Positions 26,146 through 40,780 of a stretch of DNA of 64,000 nucleotides are shown here, piece after piece. The notes under the pieces are model-generated. The model was not told the origin of the DNA. It was given only the letters and a program-made list of their open reading frames with translations, and made no database searches. Made by a program: the position numbers and the translations under genes. Every line of letters starts with the position of its first letter. Positions within the stretch are counted from its first letter, which is position 1. The DNA comes from Desulfobulbaceae bacterium. Its GTDB lineage: Bacteria > Desulfobacterota > Desulfobulbia > Desulfobulbales > Desulfobulbaceae. The stretch spans positions 1-64,000 of the forward strand of contig JAABTP010000002.1 of assembly GCA_011389815.1 (NCBI GenBank). The letters are read 5' to 3'.

Positions 26146-26174
26146 TTGCAAGAGAATTTATCCTGCTGTATGAT
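26146..26174 (+). promoter_or_regulatory. Promoter of the tRNA-tufB operon
   Basis: TTGCAA (26146-26151), 17 bases, then TATGAT (26169-26174), followed by the GC-rich GCGCTGC around the expected start point. Such GC-rich discriminators are typical of stable-RNA promoters under stringent control. Confidence 0.6.
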
Positions 26175-26193
26175 GCGCTGCACAAAATGTAGT

Positions 26194-26269
<76 letters not shown>

Positions 26270-26338
26270 GAGATCGAAAAGCAGTGGAGAGTTGTTGAGT
26301 TGTTGAGGTTCAACAGTTGTCCTGTGTTTTTCGAGTTT

Positions 26339-26423
26339 GGAGGGGTTCCCGAGTGGTCAAAGGGAACAGACTGTAAATCTGTCGGCAGCGCCTTCGGAGG
26401 TTCAAATCCTCCCCCCTCCACCA
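26339..26423 (+). tRNA. tRNA-Tyr (anticodon GTA)
   Basis: An 85-base class II tRNA with acceptor GGAGGGG / CCCCTCC, anticodon loop CTGTAAA, a long variable arm and encoded CCA. It corresponds to tyrU in the E. coli tufB operon. Confidence 0.97.
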
Positions 26424-26483
26424 GTTAAGACTACGTAACAGGCATGCGCATGTAATGCGCTGCCTGTTCTTTTTTGTGCATGT

Positions 26484-26559
26484 GCGGGAATAGCTCAATT
26501 GGTAGAGCATCAGCCTTCCAAGCTGAGGGTTGCGAGTTCGAGTCTCGTTTCCCGCTCCA
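26484..26559 (+). tRNA. tRNA-Gly (anticodon TCC)
   Basis: A 76-base cloverleaf with acceptor GCGGGAA / TTCCCGC, anticodon loop CTTCCAA and encoded CCA. It corresponds to glyT in the E. coli tufB operon. Confidence 0.97.
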
Positions 26560-26587
26560 TGTGTTTTTTTGAAGTGTACTTTGAAGT

Positions 26588-26662
26588 GCCCACGTAACTC
26601 AGTGGTAGAGTACCTCCTTGGTAAGGAGGAAGTCACCGGTTCAAGTCCGGTCGTGGGCTCCA
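26588..26662 (+). tRNA. tRNA-Thr (anticodon GGT)
   Basis: A 75-base cloverleaf with acceptor GCCCACG / CGTGGGC, anticodon loop TTGGTAA and encoded CCA. It corresponds to thrT, the last tRNA before tufB in E. coli. Confidence 0.97.
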
Positions 26663-26725
26663 GGATTGCCGATAAGAAGTGATAGTCGGTAGAGTGAAGG
26701 AAAATTTGTCTGGGGAGACATAATA

Positions 26726-27916
26726 ATGGCAAAAGAGAAGTTTGAGCGGACGAAGCCGCATGTCAATGTTGGAACCATTGGTCATGTTGATCATGGTAAG
26801 ACTACCCTGACAGCGGCTATCACACGAGTGCTGGCAACCAAAGGGCAGGCTGATTTTACAGATTTTAGTGCTATTGATAAGGCACCGGAAGAAAAAGAGC
26901 GTGGAATAACCATTGCAACCGCTCATGTTGAATATGAGAGCACAGGGCGTCATTATGCCCATGTAGATTGTCCTGGTCATGCCGATTATATCAAGAACAT
27001 GATTACCGGTGCTGCTCAGATGGACGGCGCAATTCTTGTTGTAGCTGCTACTGATGGTCCTATGCCGCAGACTCGTGAGCATATCCTGCTGGCGCGTCAG
27101 GTAGGTGTTCCGGCTATTGTAGTTTTTCTGAATAAATGCGATCAGGTTGATGATGAAGAGTTGATTGAGTTGGTTGAGATGGAGCTTCGTGAGTTGCTTG
27201 ATAACTATGAGTTTTCTGGTGACGATACCCCGATTATTCAAGGTTCTGCGCTGGAGGCTCTGGAGCACCCTGAAGATGAAGGAAAGGCCAAGTGTATCTG
27301 GGATCTGATTGAAGCTGTTGATACCTGGATTCCGCAGCCTGAGCGTGATGTTGATAAGCCCTTTCTGATGCCGGTTGAGGATGTGTTCTCTATCTCCGGT
27401 CGTGGTACTGTTGCAACCGGTCGTGTGGAGAGTGGTATAGTTAAGGTGGGTGATGAGATAGAAATCGTCGGTATTCGCGAAACACAGAAGACCACCATTA
27501 CCGGGGTTGAGATGTTTCGTAAGCTTCTTGATGAGGGACAGGCTGGCGATAACATCGGAGCTTTGCTGCGCGGAACCAAGCGTGAAGAGATCATTCGTGG
27601 ACAGGTATTGGCAAAGCCAGGTTCTATCACCCCGCATAAGAAGTTTAAAGCAGAGTGCTATATTCTGACCAAGGAAGAGGGTGGGCGTCATACCCCGTTT
27701 TTTAACGGTTATCGGCCCCAGTTTTATTTCCGTACCACTGACGTAACAGGCGTTTGTACGCTTGAAGAAGGTGTGGAGATGGTTATGCCTGGCGATAATA
27801 TTCATATCACGGGAGAATTGATAACACCTATAGCTATGCAGGAAGGACTTCGCTTCGCTATTCGTGAGGGTGGGCGTACTGTTGGAGCTGGCGTGATCAG
27901 CGAAATTATTGAGTAA
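26726..27916 (+). CDS. tuf: Elongation factor Tu (copy 1, tRNA-linked)
   Basis: EF-Tu brings aminoacyl-tRNA to the ribosome using GTP. The 396-residue protein has the GTPase motifs [19 protein letters not shown] and NKCD. It is downstream of four tRNAs exactly as tufB is in E. coli. The encoded protein is identical to the copy at 43414-44604. At DNA level the two differ in codon 2 and in the last 31 codons, all silent; I saw no differences in between. Large antisense ORFs over both genes are shadows. Confidence 0.98.
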   Translation: MAKEKFERTKPHVNVGTIGHVDHGKTTLTAAITRVLATKGQADFTDFSAIDKAPEEKERGITIATAHVEYESTGRHYAHVDCPGHADYIKNMITGAAQMDGAILVVAATDGPMPQTREHILLARQVGVPAIVVFLNKCDQVDDEELIELVEMELRELLDNYEFSGDDTPIIQGSALEALEHPEDEGKAKCIWDLIEAVDTWIPQPERDVDKPFLMPVEDVFSISGRGTVATGRVESGIVKVGDEIEIVGIRETQKTTITGVEMFRKLLDEGQAGDNIGALLRGTKREEIIRGQVLAKPGSITPHKKFKAECYILTKEEGGRHTPFFNGYRPQFYFRTTDVTGVCTLEEGVEMVMPGDNIHITGELITPIAMQEGLRFAIREGGRTVGAGVISEIIE

Positions 27917-27960
27917 TATTCTGAACAGATTTTTCTGAACAGAATCTGCTTGAAGAATGT

Positions 27961-27992
27961 GACTCCGGTTTGACCTTGTGGTCGCCGGAGTC
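27961..27992 (+). terminator. Strong hairpin between tuf and rpmG
   Basis: GACTCCGG-ttt-GACC-ttgt-GGTC-g-CCGGAGTC forms a long, nearly perfect stem 45 bases after the tuf stop. It is not followed by a T-run, so partial termination or RNA processing is more likely than full termination. Confidence 0.55.
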
Positions 27993-28012
27993 TATATATC
28001 AGGGGGGTTGGT

Positions 28013-28162
28013 ATGCGGGATATAATTACGCTTGCCTGTATGGAGTGTAAGCAGAGAAATTACACGACAACAAAAAATAAAAGAACAATACCTCACAAAC
28101 TTGAGCTGAAGAAATACTGCCCTTTTTGCAGGACACATACTCCGCATAAAGAAACAAAGTAG
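28013..28162 (+). CDS. rpmG: Ribosomal protein L33 (bL33)
   Basis: A 49-residue gene preceded by AGGGGGG at good spacing. The sequence [20 protein letters not shown] and the later [15 protein letters not shown] give the two C-x2-C pairs of the zinc-binding form of L33, a large-subunit protein near the exit site. It lies between tuf and trpT-secE-nusG, a common bacterial order. Confidence 0.96.
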   Translation: MRDIITLACMECKQRNYTTTKNKRTIPHKLELKKYCPFCRTHTPHKETK

Positions 28163-28217
28163 TTTTACAGTAAAGTAAGGTAGGTTACGCAGATAGAATT
28201 CGAGGCGAGTGTTGCGC

Positions 28218-28294
28218 AGGCCAGTAGCTCTAATTGGTAGAGCATCGGACTCCAAATCCGAGGGCTGGGGGTTCGAGTCCCTCCTGGCCTGCCA
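28218..28294 (+). tRNA. tRNA-Trp (anticodon CCA)
   Basis: A 77-base cloverleaf with acceptor AGGCCAG / CTGGCCT, anticodon loop CTCCAAA, T-arm GGGTTCGAGTCCC and encoded CCA, between rpmG and secE, a frequent position for trpT. Confidence 0.97.
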
Positions 28295-28323
28295 TTTTTT
28301 TTTCTGCTGGGTGCTGGAAGGAA

Positions 28324-28593
28324 ATGACAAGTAAAAAAAAGAAAAATAATGTACAGGGTGGTTCAAAGGGGAAAGATGCAGGTAATAATGCGTCATCTTT
28401 TGTGCTGGCTCCGGGAAACATTCGTCTTTTTTATCATGAGGTTGTTGTAGAATTTAAAAAAATTGTCTGGCCTGACCGGAAGGTAACTTTGGGTTTGTCA
28501 GGGTTTGTCATTTTATTGACAGTACTGCTTTCCGTGTATTTGGGTGCTGTGGATTTGATTCTTGGGAAGTTGGTAGGGCTGGTTCTCCAATAG
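28324..28593 (+). CDS. secE: Preprotein translocase subunit SecE
   Basis: The 89-residue product has a Lys-rich N-terminus, the amphipathic segment FYHEVVVEFKKIVWPDRK with the conserved W-P, and one C-terminal membrane helix. SecE clamps the SecY channel. The frame is open upstream through the tRNA, but the ATG at 28324 has AAGGA. It precedes nusG by 7 bases. Confidence 0.95.
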   Translation: MTSKKKKNNVQGGSKGKDAGNNASSFVLAPGNIRLFYHEVVVEFKKIVWPDRKVTLGLSGFVILLTVLLSVYLGAVDLILGKLVGLVLQ

Positions 28594-28600
28594 GCGTATT

Positions 28601-29164
28601 ATGGCAAAGAAATGGTATATAGTGCATACCCATACCGGTTTTGAGGTAAAGGTCAAAGCTACGCTTGAGGATAATATCAGGCAGGCTGCTCAGGAAGAAT
28701 GCTTTGGAGATATCCTGGTTCCCACTGAACAGGTGGTGGAGATGGTTAAAGGGGAGCGAAAAACTTCGGAGCGCAAATTTTTTCCTGGCTATATACTGGT
28801 GCAGATGGAAATGAATGAACATTCCTGGCACACGGTTATGGAAACCCAGCGTGTTACCGGCTTTGTTGGTGTGAATAGTGGACAGAGCGCAGCTGCTGGT
28901 GAGGTCTATAAGCAAATACCTGCGTTGACAGATCAGGAAGCGAATAAAATTATCATGCGCATTGAAGAAGGCGCAGAAAAGCCTATTCCAAAGGTTGTTT
29001 TTGAGGTGGGAGATGTTGTTCGTGTTACTGAAGGGCCTTTTGCGAATTTTGAAGGGACAGTTGATGAGGTCTTTCCTGATAAAGGCAGAGTCCGGGTCTT
29101 GGTTTCGATTTTTGGGCGTTCAACTCCGGTTGAGCTTGAGTATATGCAGGTAAGCAATAATTAA
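28601..29164 (+). CDS. nusG: Transcription antitermination factor NusG
   Basis: NusG binds RNA polymerase and links it to Rho or to the leading ribosome. The 187-residue protein has the NGN domain ([20 protein letters not shown] ... [11 protein letters not shown]) and a C-terminal KOW domain with [19 protein letters not shown]. It lies between secE and rplK as usual. Confidence 0.98.
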   Translation: MAKKWYIVHTHTGFEVKVKATLEDNIRQAAQEECFGDILVPTEQVVEMVKGERKTSERKFFPGYILVQMEMNEHSWHTVMETQRVTGFVGVNSGQSAAAGEVYKQIPALTDQEANKIIMRIEEGAEKPIPKVVFEVGDVVRVTEGPFANFEGTVDEVFPDKGRVRVLVSIFGRSTPVELEYMQVSNN

Positions 29165-29196
29165 AAACTCCAGGTGGGTTCATGGAGGAGTGAATA

Positions 29197-29622
29197 ATGG
29201 CAAAAAAAATTCAATCATACATAAAGCTGCAAATACCGGCTGGAAAGGCCAATCCGTCACCTCCTGTTGGGCCGGCATTAGGGCAGCATGGTGTGAATAT
29301 CATGGATTTCTGTAAGACCTTTAACGCAAAGACCCAATCAGAAGGTGATATGATTATTCCAGTTGTTATTACAGTGTTTAACGATCGTTCATTCACTTTT
29401 ATTACAAAGACTCCGCCTGCATCTGTGCTTCTCTTTAAGGCAGCTGGCTTGCAGAAAGGCTCAAGTAATCCGAAAAAAGATCGTGTTGCTGAGTTAGGCA
29501 GAGATAAAATCAAAGAAATTGCCGAGATTAAAATGCCGGATTTGAACGCATATGATATTGAGCAGGCAATGAAGATTGTAGAGGGAACAGCACGGAGTTG
29601 TGGGATTACAGTGCTTGACTGA
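29197..29622 (+). CDS. rplK: Ribosomal protein L11 (uL11)
   Basis: L11 is part of the GTPase-associated centre and is needed for RelA activation. The 141-residue protein has the Pro-rich helix signature [20 protein letters not shown] and the C-terminal RNA-binding domain with [15 protein letters not shown] precedes the ATG. Confidence 0.98.
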   Translation: MAKKIQSYIKLQIPAGKANPSPPVGPALGQHGVNIMDFCKTFNAKTQSEGDMIIPVVITVFNDRSFTFITKTPPASVLLFKAAGLQKGSSNPKKDRVAELGRDKIKEIAEIKMPDLNAYDIEQAMKIVEGTARSCGITVLD

Positions 29623-29811
29623 TGCGTTTGTAATTTTTTCCTCTCATTGGAGATGAAGAAAGAAGAAGGTACTTGGCTGACGCAAAAAAACAGTCTGCAC
29701 TTTTTGACAATATATTTTATAAAACAGTTTTATTTTTCGTTTGTACCACGCTTGCTTACTTGAGAGGGCAGAGTTTCTCAAAAGAGTGTGGGAGACAAAT
29801 AGAGGTTGATT

Positions 29812-30519
29812 ATGCCGAAACATGGTAAGCAGTACCGAAAAGCAGCTGAAGGGATTGATAGAGAAACGCTGTATTCTTTGGAAGAAGCAGTAAGCCTTTT
29901 GCTGGCAAAGAACTGTGCTAAATTTGATGAGTCTGTTGATGTAGCTGTACGTTTGGGTATTGACCCGCGTCATGCTGATCAGATGGTTCGCTCCTCAGTT
30001 ATTTTGCCCCATGGCACAGGAAAGGAAGTACGTGTCCTGGTTTTTGCCAAGGGTGAGAAAGAGGCGGAAGCACTGGCCGCAGGTGCTGATTATGCTGGCT
30101 CTGACGAGTTGGTGGAAAAAATTAAAGAAGGTTGGCTGGAGTTTGACAAAACAATAGCTACTCCTGATATGATGGGTGAGGTTGGTAAGATTGGTCGTGT
30201 TCTAGGGCCAAGAAACCTTATGCCTAATGCAAAACTTGGCTCAGTGACCTTTGATGTTGAGCGTGTTGTTCAGGAGACCAAAAAAGGTAAAGTAGATTTT
30301 AAGTCTGATAAGGCAGGTGTTATTCACGCCTTGGTCGGTAAACGTTCATTTGGTACTGAAAATTTGGTAGCAAATATTGCCCATTTTGTTGATAAGCTCA
30401 TTCAGCTGAAGCCCTCAACCAGTAAGGGGGTCTATCTTCGATCAATAAGCCTGTCAAGCACCATGGGGCCCAGTGTTAAGGTTGATCCTTTGCAGGTTCG
30501 CTCCTTAATCAAAGCCTGA
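29812..30519 (+). CDS. rplA: Ribosomal protein L1 (uL1)
   Basis: L1 forms the mobile stalk that assists E-site tRNA release, and represses its own operon in many bacteria. From the ATG at 29812 (MPKHGKQYRKA) it has 235 residues. The RNA-binding stretch is present, with GKIGRVLGPRNLMPNAKLGS. The 189-base gap after rplK is longer than usual and AT-rich; it may contain a weak promoter or an L1 target, neither of which I can define. Confidence 0.97.
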   Translation: MPKHGKQYRKAAEGIDRETLYSLEEAVSLLLAKNCAKFDESVDVAVRLGIDPRHADQMVRSSVILPHGTGKEVRVLVFAKGEKEAEALAAGADYAGSDELVEKIKEGWLEFDKTIATPDMMGEVGKIGRVLGPRNLMPNAKLGSVTFDVERVVQETKKGKVDFKSDKAGVIHALVGKRSFGTENLVANIAHFVDKLIQLKPSTSKGVYLRSISLSSTMGPSVKVDPLQVRSLIKA

Positions 30520-30825
30520 TAGTTTTTTTACCCATCTTTTTTAGGATCATCGGCTACAAGCTAAGGTGGACTGAAAAATGGGTTAAGATGTGTATGTAGC
30601 GAAAAAATATTTCGTTATACGAGTTGAGAGTAGAATAGTTTTATAGCTTGGGAAGGTCAGAGACAGCAGGTACGTTCTGTTTAATAATCATTAGGTTGCC
30701 AGCCGAGACCAGTGAGTTCCATTCAATCTGAAGATCTTTATTTCAGTTTGAAACGAATTAATAACATAATTTCATTTCTGTTGTTCTGTGACAATCCCGT
30801 GCCTAATTTCCAGGAGGTGTAACAG
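30520..30825 (+). promoter_or_regulatory. Probable rplJ leader (L10-L12 autoregulation region)
   Basis: This 306-base gap has no gene. In many bacteria the rplJL leader binds the L10-L12 complex to repress translation. Here ACCCAT near 30530 can pair with ATGGGT near 30580, and further AT-rich sequence follows before a strong AGGAGGTG. Assignment rests on position, not on a matched consensus. Confidence 0.45.
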
Positions 30826-31344
30826 TTGAATCGCGAAAATAAGGCGAAAAAGGTAGATGAACTGAAGGATACCTTTGCCAGAGCCAAGTTCGCAGTAGTA
30901 GCTGATTACCGCGGATTAAAAGTAAAAGAACTTGAGCAACTTCGTGTTACCTTGCGTGAGCAGGGTGGGCAGATTCAGGTTGCCAAAAACACCCTTCTTA
31001 AACTGGCTGTACAGGATACAGATTTTGAAGGGTTAAAGCAGGACTTCGCCGGTACAACGGCGGTAGCATTCAGTTTTGACGATCCTGTGGGATCAGCTAA
31101 AGCCTTAGCTGATTTTACAAAGGAAAATGAATCCTTGGTTGTCCGTTCAGCAATGTTTGAAGGAAAAACATTAAGCTCTGACGACGTGGTTGCTCTGTCA
31201 AAACTGCCCACTAAAGATCAGTTGCTTGGTCAGTTATGTAGTGTGCTCAACGCAGTACCGACAAAACTTGTCCGTACCCTGAATGCTGCACCGAGTAATT
31301 TGGTCTACGCCCTGCAGGCGATAAAAGATCAGAAAGAGAATTAA
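30826..31344 (+). CDS. rplJ: Ribosomal protein L10 (uL10)
   Basis: L10 anchors the L7/L12 stalk. The protein has 172 residues and starts with a TTG codon, supported by AGGAGGTG at good distance. Family features are VADYRGLKVKELEQLRVTLR and QIQVAKNTLLKLA. The C-terminal helix binds L12 dimers. Use of TTG may help keep L10 low relative to L12. Confidence 0.97.
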   Translation: MNRENKAKKVDELKDTFARAKFAVVADYRGLKVKELEQLRVTLREQGGQIQVAKNTLLKLAVQDTDFEGLKQDFAGTTAVAFSFDDPVGSAKALADFTKENESLVVRSAMFEGKTLSSDDVVALSKLPTKDQLLGQLCSVLNAVPTKLVRTLNAAPSNLVYALQAIKDQKEN

Positions 31345-31371
31345 GTTATTTAATATCCGGAGGAATGAAAG

Positions 31372-31755
31372 ATGTCTGAAGCTATTGATCAGGTAGTAGA
31401 GTTAGTAGAAAAAATGTCACTTCTTGAGGTTGCTGAACTGGTTTCAGCACTGGAAGAGAAGTTTGGAGTTTCCGCAGCAGCTCCTGTTGCTATGGCAGCA
31501 ATGCCTGGTGCTGGTGATGATGCAGGTGAAGGAGCAGCTGAAAAGACCGAGTTTGACGCTGTCCTGACTGCTGCAGGTGACCAGAAAATTAAAGTCATCA
31601 AAGAGGTTCGTGGAATCACTGCTCTTGGACTGAAAGAGGCAAAAGCCTTGGTAGAGGGCGTACCTGCTCCGATCAAAGAAGGTGTGAGCAAGGAAGAAGC
31701 TGAAGAGATCAAAGAAAAGATTGCAGCTGTAGGTGGTACTGTGGAAGTCAAATAA
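31372..31755 (+). CDS. rplL: Ribosomal protein L7/L12 (bL12)
   Basis: The protein has 127 residues: an N-terminal dimerisation domain, an Ala/Gly-rich hinge (about 36-55) and a C-terminal factor-binding domain with [20 protein letters not shown]. It recruits translation GTPases. GGAGG precedes the ATG, 28 bases after rplJ. Confidence 0.98.
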   Translation: MSEAIDQVVELVEKMSLLEVAELVSALEEKFGVSAAAPVAMAAMPGAGDDAGEGAAEKTEFDAVLTAAGDQKIKVIKEVRGITALGLKEAKALVEGVPAPIKEGVSKEEAEEIKEKIAAVGGTVEVK

Positions 31756-31809
31756 ACAGACAGCTTCAGCTGTTTATGGCTGAGAGTATTTGTCAGTCAG
31801 GATGTTTTT

Positions 31810-31846
31810 AGTAACGCTATGGGGGGAGGTCCCTCGTGGCGTTACT
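31810..31846 (+). promoter_or_regulatory. Hairpin between rplL and rpoB
   Basis: AGTAACGC (31810-31817) pairs with GCGTTACT (31839-31846), with an inner GGGG / CCC pairing. In E. coli the same intergenic position carries an attenuator and an RNase III site that lower polymerase expression relative to L12. A similar role is inference. Confidence 0.55.
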
Positions 31847-31965
31847 GCGTTTGTGGACCGGCCAGCGATAAAAATTGTATCCAATAAAGAATAAGGAGAA
31901 CACTTGGGTGCATTCCAACTCGCTGTTAAAACTCAACTTCGCAGATTGTATTAAAGAGGGGATCA

Positions 31966-34900
31966 ATGAATAGAGTACGCAAGGGATTTGCCAAAACACG
32001 CAAGCTTGTAGAACCACCGCATCTTATTGCTATGCAGCGGCATTCCTATGACCGTTTTCTCCAGATGAATGTTGATCCGTCTCAACGAGAAGAAATCGGA
32101 CTGCAAGGTATTTTTAAAAACATTTTTCCAATAAGCGATTTTAACGGCCTCTGCACCCTGGAGTTTGTCAGCTATTCATTTGGAGAGCAGAAATATACGG
32201 TTTCTGAATGTATTGAGCGTGGAATGACCTATGAGGTTCCTGTTAAAATTACTGTCCGGTTGATCACCTTTGAGATTGACGAAGAAACTGGTGTCCAGAC
32301 TGTTCGTGACATTAAGGAGCAGGAAGTATTCCTTGGTGCGCTCCCTTTGATGACTGATGACGGTGTCTTTATAATAAACGGAACAGAGCGTGTTATTGTT
32401 AACCAGTTGCAGCGTTCGCCAGGACTTTTTTATACCCATGATAATGGAAAGTCCCATATTTCAAATAAGCGCTTGTACTCTGCCCGGATTATTCCGGTGC
32501 GGGGGTCTTGGCTTGATTTTGAGTTTGACATAAAAGATATTCTCCATGTCCGTATTGACAGAAGGCGTAAACTTCCGGTAACGACCTTGCTCAAGGCACT
32601 GGGGTACTCTGATGAGGAATTGCTTAGGGAGTTTTATCCTGTTGATACCATCCAGATCAACGATAACAGCTTTAGTATTCTTTTTCAGCCAGAGACCTTT
32701 ATTGGTCAGCGTCTGACCACGGATTTGGTTAATCCGACAGACGGAGAGATCCTGGGCAAGCAAGGAAGAAAAGTTTCCAAGGCCCTGGCAAAAAGGATTG
32801 TGAAGGCCGGAGTGGAGACCATTGCAATTGCTCCAGAAGAGGTTCTGGAAAGGGTATTAGTTGCTGATATTGTTCATCCTGAGTCGGGAGAGGTTATAGC
32901 AAAATGTAATGATCTGTTGACCGAGGAATTGATAGAAAAGTTTCAGGAGAGTAAGATCAGCAGTATTGAAGTTCTTTTTATAGATAATGTTAATATTTCT
33001 GAGTCGTTTAGAAAGACCTTAGCTGTTGATAAGGTACAGGATGGTGACCAGGCCCTGATTGAAATCTACAGGCGTCTTCGCCCTTCCAGTCCCCCCACTG
33101 TCGAGATTGCTCAGGAGTTTTTTAATAAGCTTTTTTATGATCCAGCCACTTATGACCTTTCTGTTGTTGGACGTTATAAGATTAATTCCAAACTGGGTCT
33201 TGATATTCCCATTGAGCATCGCACCCTGACCAAAGAGGATATTATCCTCAGTGTGAAGCATTTGGTTCGTCTCAAGGACGAACTGCGGGAAGGTGATGAT
33301 ATTGATCATCTGGGCAATCGCCGGGTGCGCACTGTGGGTGAGCTTTGCGAGAATCAGTACAGAATGGGTCTGGTTCGCATGGAGCGGGCAATCAAGGAGA
33401 GGATGAACCTTCAGGAAGTTGAAACCCTGATGCCTCATGACCTGGTGAATCCCAAGCCAGTGACTTCGGCAGTCAAAGAATTTTTTGCCACTTCTCAGCT
33501 TTCCCAGTTTATGGATCAAACCAACCCTCTTTCCGAGGTAACCCATAAACGACGTCTTTCTGCCTTGGGACCTGGTGGTCTGACCCGGGAGCGGGCTGGT
33601 TTTGAAGTCCGTGACGTTCACCCTACCCATTACGGACGTATTTGTCCGGTTGAGACTCCGGAAGGTCCGAATATTGGACTTATTGTCTCATTGGCAACCT
33701 ATGCCAAAGTAAATACCTATGGTTTTATAGAAGCCCCGTATCGTATTGTTCGGGACCGTAAGGTTTTGGACGAGATCAAGGATTTTACAGCTCTTCAGGA
33801 GCAGGGAAATGTTGTTGCTCCGGCCAATATCATTCTTAATGAAGATGGAAATATTATTGATGACACCTTGATTGCCCGTATGGACGGCGAGGTTGTTACA
33901 GTTTCTGTTGATGACGTTACAGCTATGGATGTTGCCCCCAATCAGCTGGTTTCGGTTGCAGCCTCCTTGATTCCTTTTTTGGAAAATGATGATGCGAACA
34001 GGGCCCTGATGGGGTCCAACATGCAGCGTCAGGCTGTGCCACTTTTGAAGCCTGCTTCTCCCCTTGTGGGAACTGGGGTAGAGAAAAATCTGGCACAGGA
34101 TTCAGGTGCTTGTTTGCTGGCTGGCGGTGACGGGGTTGTTGAAGAGGTTGATGCCAATCGGGTCATGATTCGTTACGATGAACCAGGAACTGATGGTTTT
34201 GATACCGGAATCGGGGTTTATCATCTTTCAAAGTATAAGAAAACCAACCAAAATACCTGCTTTAATCAGAAACCGTTGATTCTGCCAGGTATGCGGGTGA
34301 AAAAAGGTGATGTGTTGGCTGATGGCCCTTCAACCGAGATGGGCGAGCTTGCTCTGGGAAAAAATGTAACCATTGCCTTTATGCCGTGGCGTGGCTATAA
34401 CTTTGAGGATTCTATTCTGATTAATGAGCGGCTGCTCAAAGAGGATACCTTTACCTCTGTCCATATAGAAATTTTTGATGTGGTGGCCCGTGACACCAAA
34501 TTGGGGAAAGAGGAGATCACTCGCGATATCCCGAATATTGGTGATGATGCCCTGCGCAATCTTGATGAGTCAGGCATTATTCGTATTGGTGCTGGTATCC
34601 ACGCAGGCGATATGCTGGTTGGGAAAGTAACGCCCAAGGGCGAAACAATGCTCTCTCCAGAAGAAAAGCTTCTTCGGGCGATTTTTGGTGAAAAAGCAGG
34701 GGATGTGAAAGATACTTCGCTACGAGTACCACCCGGAGTGGAGGGCGTGGTTATTGATGCCAAGGTCTTTTCCCGTAAAGGGGTGGATAAAGACGAACGC
34801 ACCTTGATGATTGAGGAGCAGGAGGTCAATCGCCTGAACCGGGATATGGAAGATGAACTCGGCAGTCTGAAAAATGGGGTTCGGAGAAAGCTCTGCGATT

Positions 34901-36054
34901 TGATGGTCAACCGGACTGCTAAAAAGGATATTCTTGACAGCGAAGGAAATGTCATTCTTCCCCTTGGCAAAAAGCTGACTGAAGAAAGCTTGGATGTGGT
35001 GGAGTTTGAGCAGTTGCGCAGTCTAGATTTCTCAGAGAGGGCCAAATACGAGGACGAACTTGAGGATGTATTTATTAACTACTCTCGTCAGGCCCAGGCT
35101 GTCCGCGAACGCTATGAAGGAATTGTTGCCCGAATGGAAAAAGGCGATGACCTTCCTCCAGGTGTGGTCAAGATGGTGAAAATCTATGTGGCAACCAAGC
35201 GTAAGCTGGCTGTGGGCGATAAGATGGCTGGACGGCATGGTAACAAAGGTGTTGTTTCCAGATTACTCCCTGAAGAGGATATGCCTTTCTTTCAGGATGG
35301 AACGACTGTTGATGTGGTTTTGAATCCGTTGGGTGTTCCCTCGCGAATGAATGTAGGTCAGGTGCTTGAATGTCATCTGGGGTTTGCTGCCAAGCGTTTG
35401 GGCGAGCAGGTCCAGAAGCTGGCTACGGCTGCGGAGATTGAGCCGCTCAAAGAACGTCTCCAGGCAGTGTATTCTGAAGAGGAATATAAAGAAATTACCA
35501 ATGGCCTGAGTGATGATGAGCTGATCGACAAGATGCGTAAGTATGGTCACGGTATTCATGTGGCTACTCCGGTCTTTGATGGAGCTACTGAAGCTGAGAT
35601 CCGCAACATGCTTATTCAGGCTGGTGTGGACGAGGTTGGTCAGTCCACCTTGTATGACGGTCTTACTGGGGATAAATTTGATAATAAGGTGACAGTCGGT
35701 ACTATGTACATGCTCAAGCTGCACCATTTGGTTGATAATAAGATCCATGCCCGATCCACAGGGCCGTATTCGCTGGTAACCCAGCAGCCCTTGGGCGGTA
35801 AGGCTCAATTTGGTGGACAGCGACTGGGAGAGATGGAAGTCTGGGCCATGGAGTCCTATGGAGCAGCCTATACCTTGAAGGAATTCCTGACCGTCAAATC
35901 CGATGATGTTGAAGGAAGAACCTCAATGTATGAGAAGATTGTTAAGGGGAATAATTTCCTTGATGCCGGATTGCCTGAATCCTTCCATGTTTTAGTGAAG
36001 GAATTAAAAGGGCTTTGTCTGGATGTTGAGTTGTTATCGTCAACCGATCAATAA
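31966..36054 (+). CDS. rpoB: RNA polymerase subunit beta
   Basis: The protein has 1362 residues, normal for the group. It has the rifampicin-region sequence [19 protein letters not shown], then [33 protein letters not shown], and the C-terminal [20 protein letters not shown]. The rifampicin region looks wild type. The start is 210 bases after rplL and has AAGAGGGG upstream. Confidence 0.99.
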   Translation: MNRVRKGFAKTRKLVEPPHLIAMQRHSYDRFLQMNVDPSQREEIGLQGIFKNIFPISDFNGLCTLEFVSYSFGEQKYTVSECIERGMTYEVPVKITVRLITFEIDEETGVQTVRDIKEQEVFLGALPLMTDDGVFIINGTERVIVNQLQRSPGLFYTHDNGKSHISNKRLYSARIIPVRGSWLDFEFDIKDILHVRIDRRRKLPVTTLLKALGYSDEELLREFYPVDTIQINDNSFSILFQPETFIGQRLTTDLVNPTDGEILGKQGRKVSKALAKRIVKAGVETIAIAPEEVLERVLVADIVHPESGEVIAKCNDLLTEELIEKFQESKISSIEVLFIDNVNISESFRKTLAVDKVQDGDQALIEIYRRLRPSSPPTVEIAQEFFNKLFYDPATYDLSVVGRYKINSKLGLDIPIEHRTLTKEDIILSVKHLVRLKDELREGDDIDHLGNRRVRTVGELCENQYRMGLVRMERAIKERMNLQEVETLMPHDLVNPKPVTSAVKEFFATSQLSQFMDQTNPLSEVTHKRRLSALGPGGLTRERAGFEVRDVHPTHYGRICPVETPEGPNIGLIVSLATYAKVNTYGFIEAPYRIVRDRKVLDEIKDFTALQEQGNVVAPANIILNEDGNIIDDTLIARMDGEVVTVSVDDVTAMDVAPNQLVSVAASLIPFLENDDANRALMGSNMQRQAVPLLKPASPLVGTGVEKNLAQDSGACLLAGGDGVVEEVDANRVMIRYDEPGTDGFDTGIGVYHLSKYKKTNQNTCFNQKPLILPGMRVKKGDVLADGPSTEMGELALGKNVTIAFMPWRGYNFEDSILINERLLKEDTFTSVHIEIFDVVARDTKLGKEEITRDIPNIGDDALRNLDESGIIRIGAGIHAGDMLVGKVTPKGETMLSPEEKLLRAIFGEKAGDVKDTSLRVPPGVEGVVIDAKVFSRKGVDKDERTLMIEEQEVNRLNRDMEDELGSLKNGVRRKLCDLMVNRTAKKDILDSEGNVILPLGKKLTEESLDVVEFEQLRSLDFSERAKYEDELEDVFINYSRQAQAVRERYEGIVARMEKGDDLPPGVVKMVKIYVATKRKLAVGDKMAGRHGNKGVVSRLLPEEDMPFFQDGTTVDVVLNPLGVPSRMNVGQVLECHLGFAAKRLGEQVQKLATAAEIEPLKERLQAVYSEEEYKEITNGLSDDELIDKMRKYGHGIHVATPVFDGATEAEIRNMLIQAGVDEVGQSTLYDGLTGDKFDNKVTVGTMYMLKLHHLVDNKIHARSTGPYSLVTQQPLGGKAQFGGQRLGEMEVWAMESYGAAYTLKEFLTVKSDDVEGRTSMYEKIVKGNNFLDAGLPESFHVLVKELKGLCLDVELLSSTDQ

Positions 36055-36211
36055 CATTAAAGATCGTATTAATGATCGTACAGACAAGTCAGGCAAATAC
36101 AGGCGCATAGGTACGAACCATCAAAACTGTGCAGCCGAGCATTTATAGAACATGATTTTAGTAGCAGGGATATAGAAACTGCTACAGCATTAACAGGGGA
36201 GGGTAATCTTC

Positions 36212-40267
<4,056 letters not shown>

Positions 40268-40284
40268 ATATGTGTTTTTTAGTC

Positions 40285-40315
40285 TTGACTCTCCTGGTTA
40301 AAGATGATATATAAT
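40285..40315 (+). promoter_or_regulatory. Candidate promoter of the str operon
   Basis: TTGACT (40285-40290) is followed by an extended TATATAAT; TATATA at 40308 gives a 17-base spacer and TATAAT at 40310 a 19-base one. It lies in the 108-base gap between rpoC and rpsL. Confidence 0.5.
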
Positions 40316-40375
40316 CTGCCTATTGCTTTTTGTGCAGATAGGTAGTGTACAAATTATTGAAAAGGTAAAGGAAAG

Positions 40376-40747
40376 ATGCCTACTATTAATCAGCTCGTTA
40401 GAAAAAGAAGGAAGAAGCAGGTCAAGCGTTCTGATACGCCTGCGTTGCAGAACTGTCCGCAGAGGCGTGGTGTCTGTGTCCGTGTTTATACAACGACCCC
40501 TAAGAAACCAAATTCGGCTTTGCGTAAGGTTGCAAGGGTAAGGTTGACAAACGGGATTGAAGTTACCTCGTACATACCTGGGATAGGGCATAATTTGCAG
40601 GAGCACTCCGTTGTTTTGGTTCGTGGTGGCCGTGTGAAGGATTTGCCTGGTGTTCGTTATCACATTGTGCGCGGTACGTTGGATGCGTTGGGTGTGAGTG
40701 ATCGTAAACAGGGCCGGTCTAAGTATGGCGCAAAGCGTCCTAAATAA
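40376..40747 (+). CDS. rpsL: Ribosomal protein S12 (uS12)
   Basis: S12 is a decoding-centre protein. The 123-residue sequence has [14 protein letters not shown] at the start and the conserved [18 protein letters not shown], in which the Lys residues linked to streptomycin resistance in other species are unchanged. Length is typical. Confidence 0.98.
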   Translation: MPTINQLVRKRRKKQVKRSDTPALQNCPQRRGVCVRVYTTTPKKPNSALRKVARVRLTNGIEVTSYIPGIGHNLQEHSVVLVRGGRVKDLPGVRYHIVRGTLDALGVSDRKQGRSKYGAKRPK

Positions 40748-40780
40748 CTTAAATAGTGATACTGATCGGGGTGTAAGGCT

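Noticed and set aside
26633-27805. Long antisense ORF (390 codons) over tuf, and its twin at 43267-44493
   Set aside because: They mirror the biased codon use of tuf; the products are low-complexity and resemble no family.
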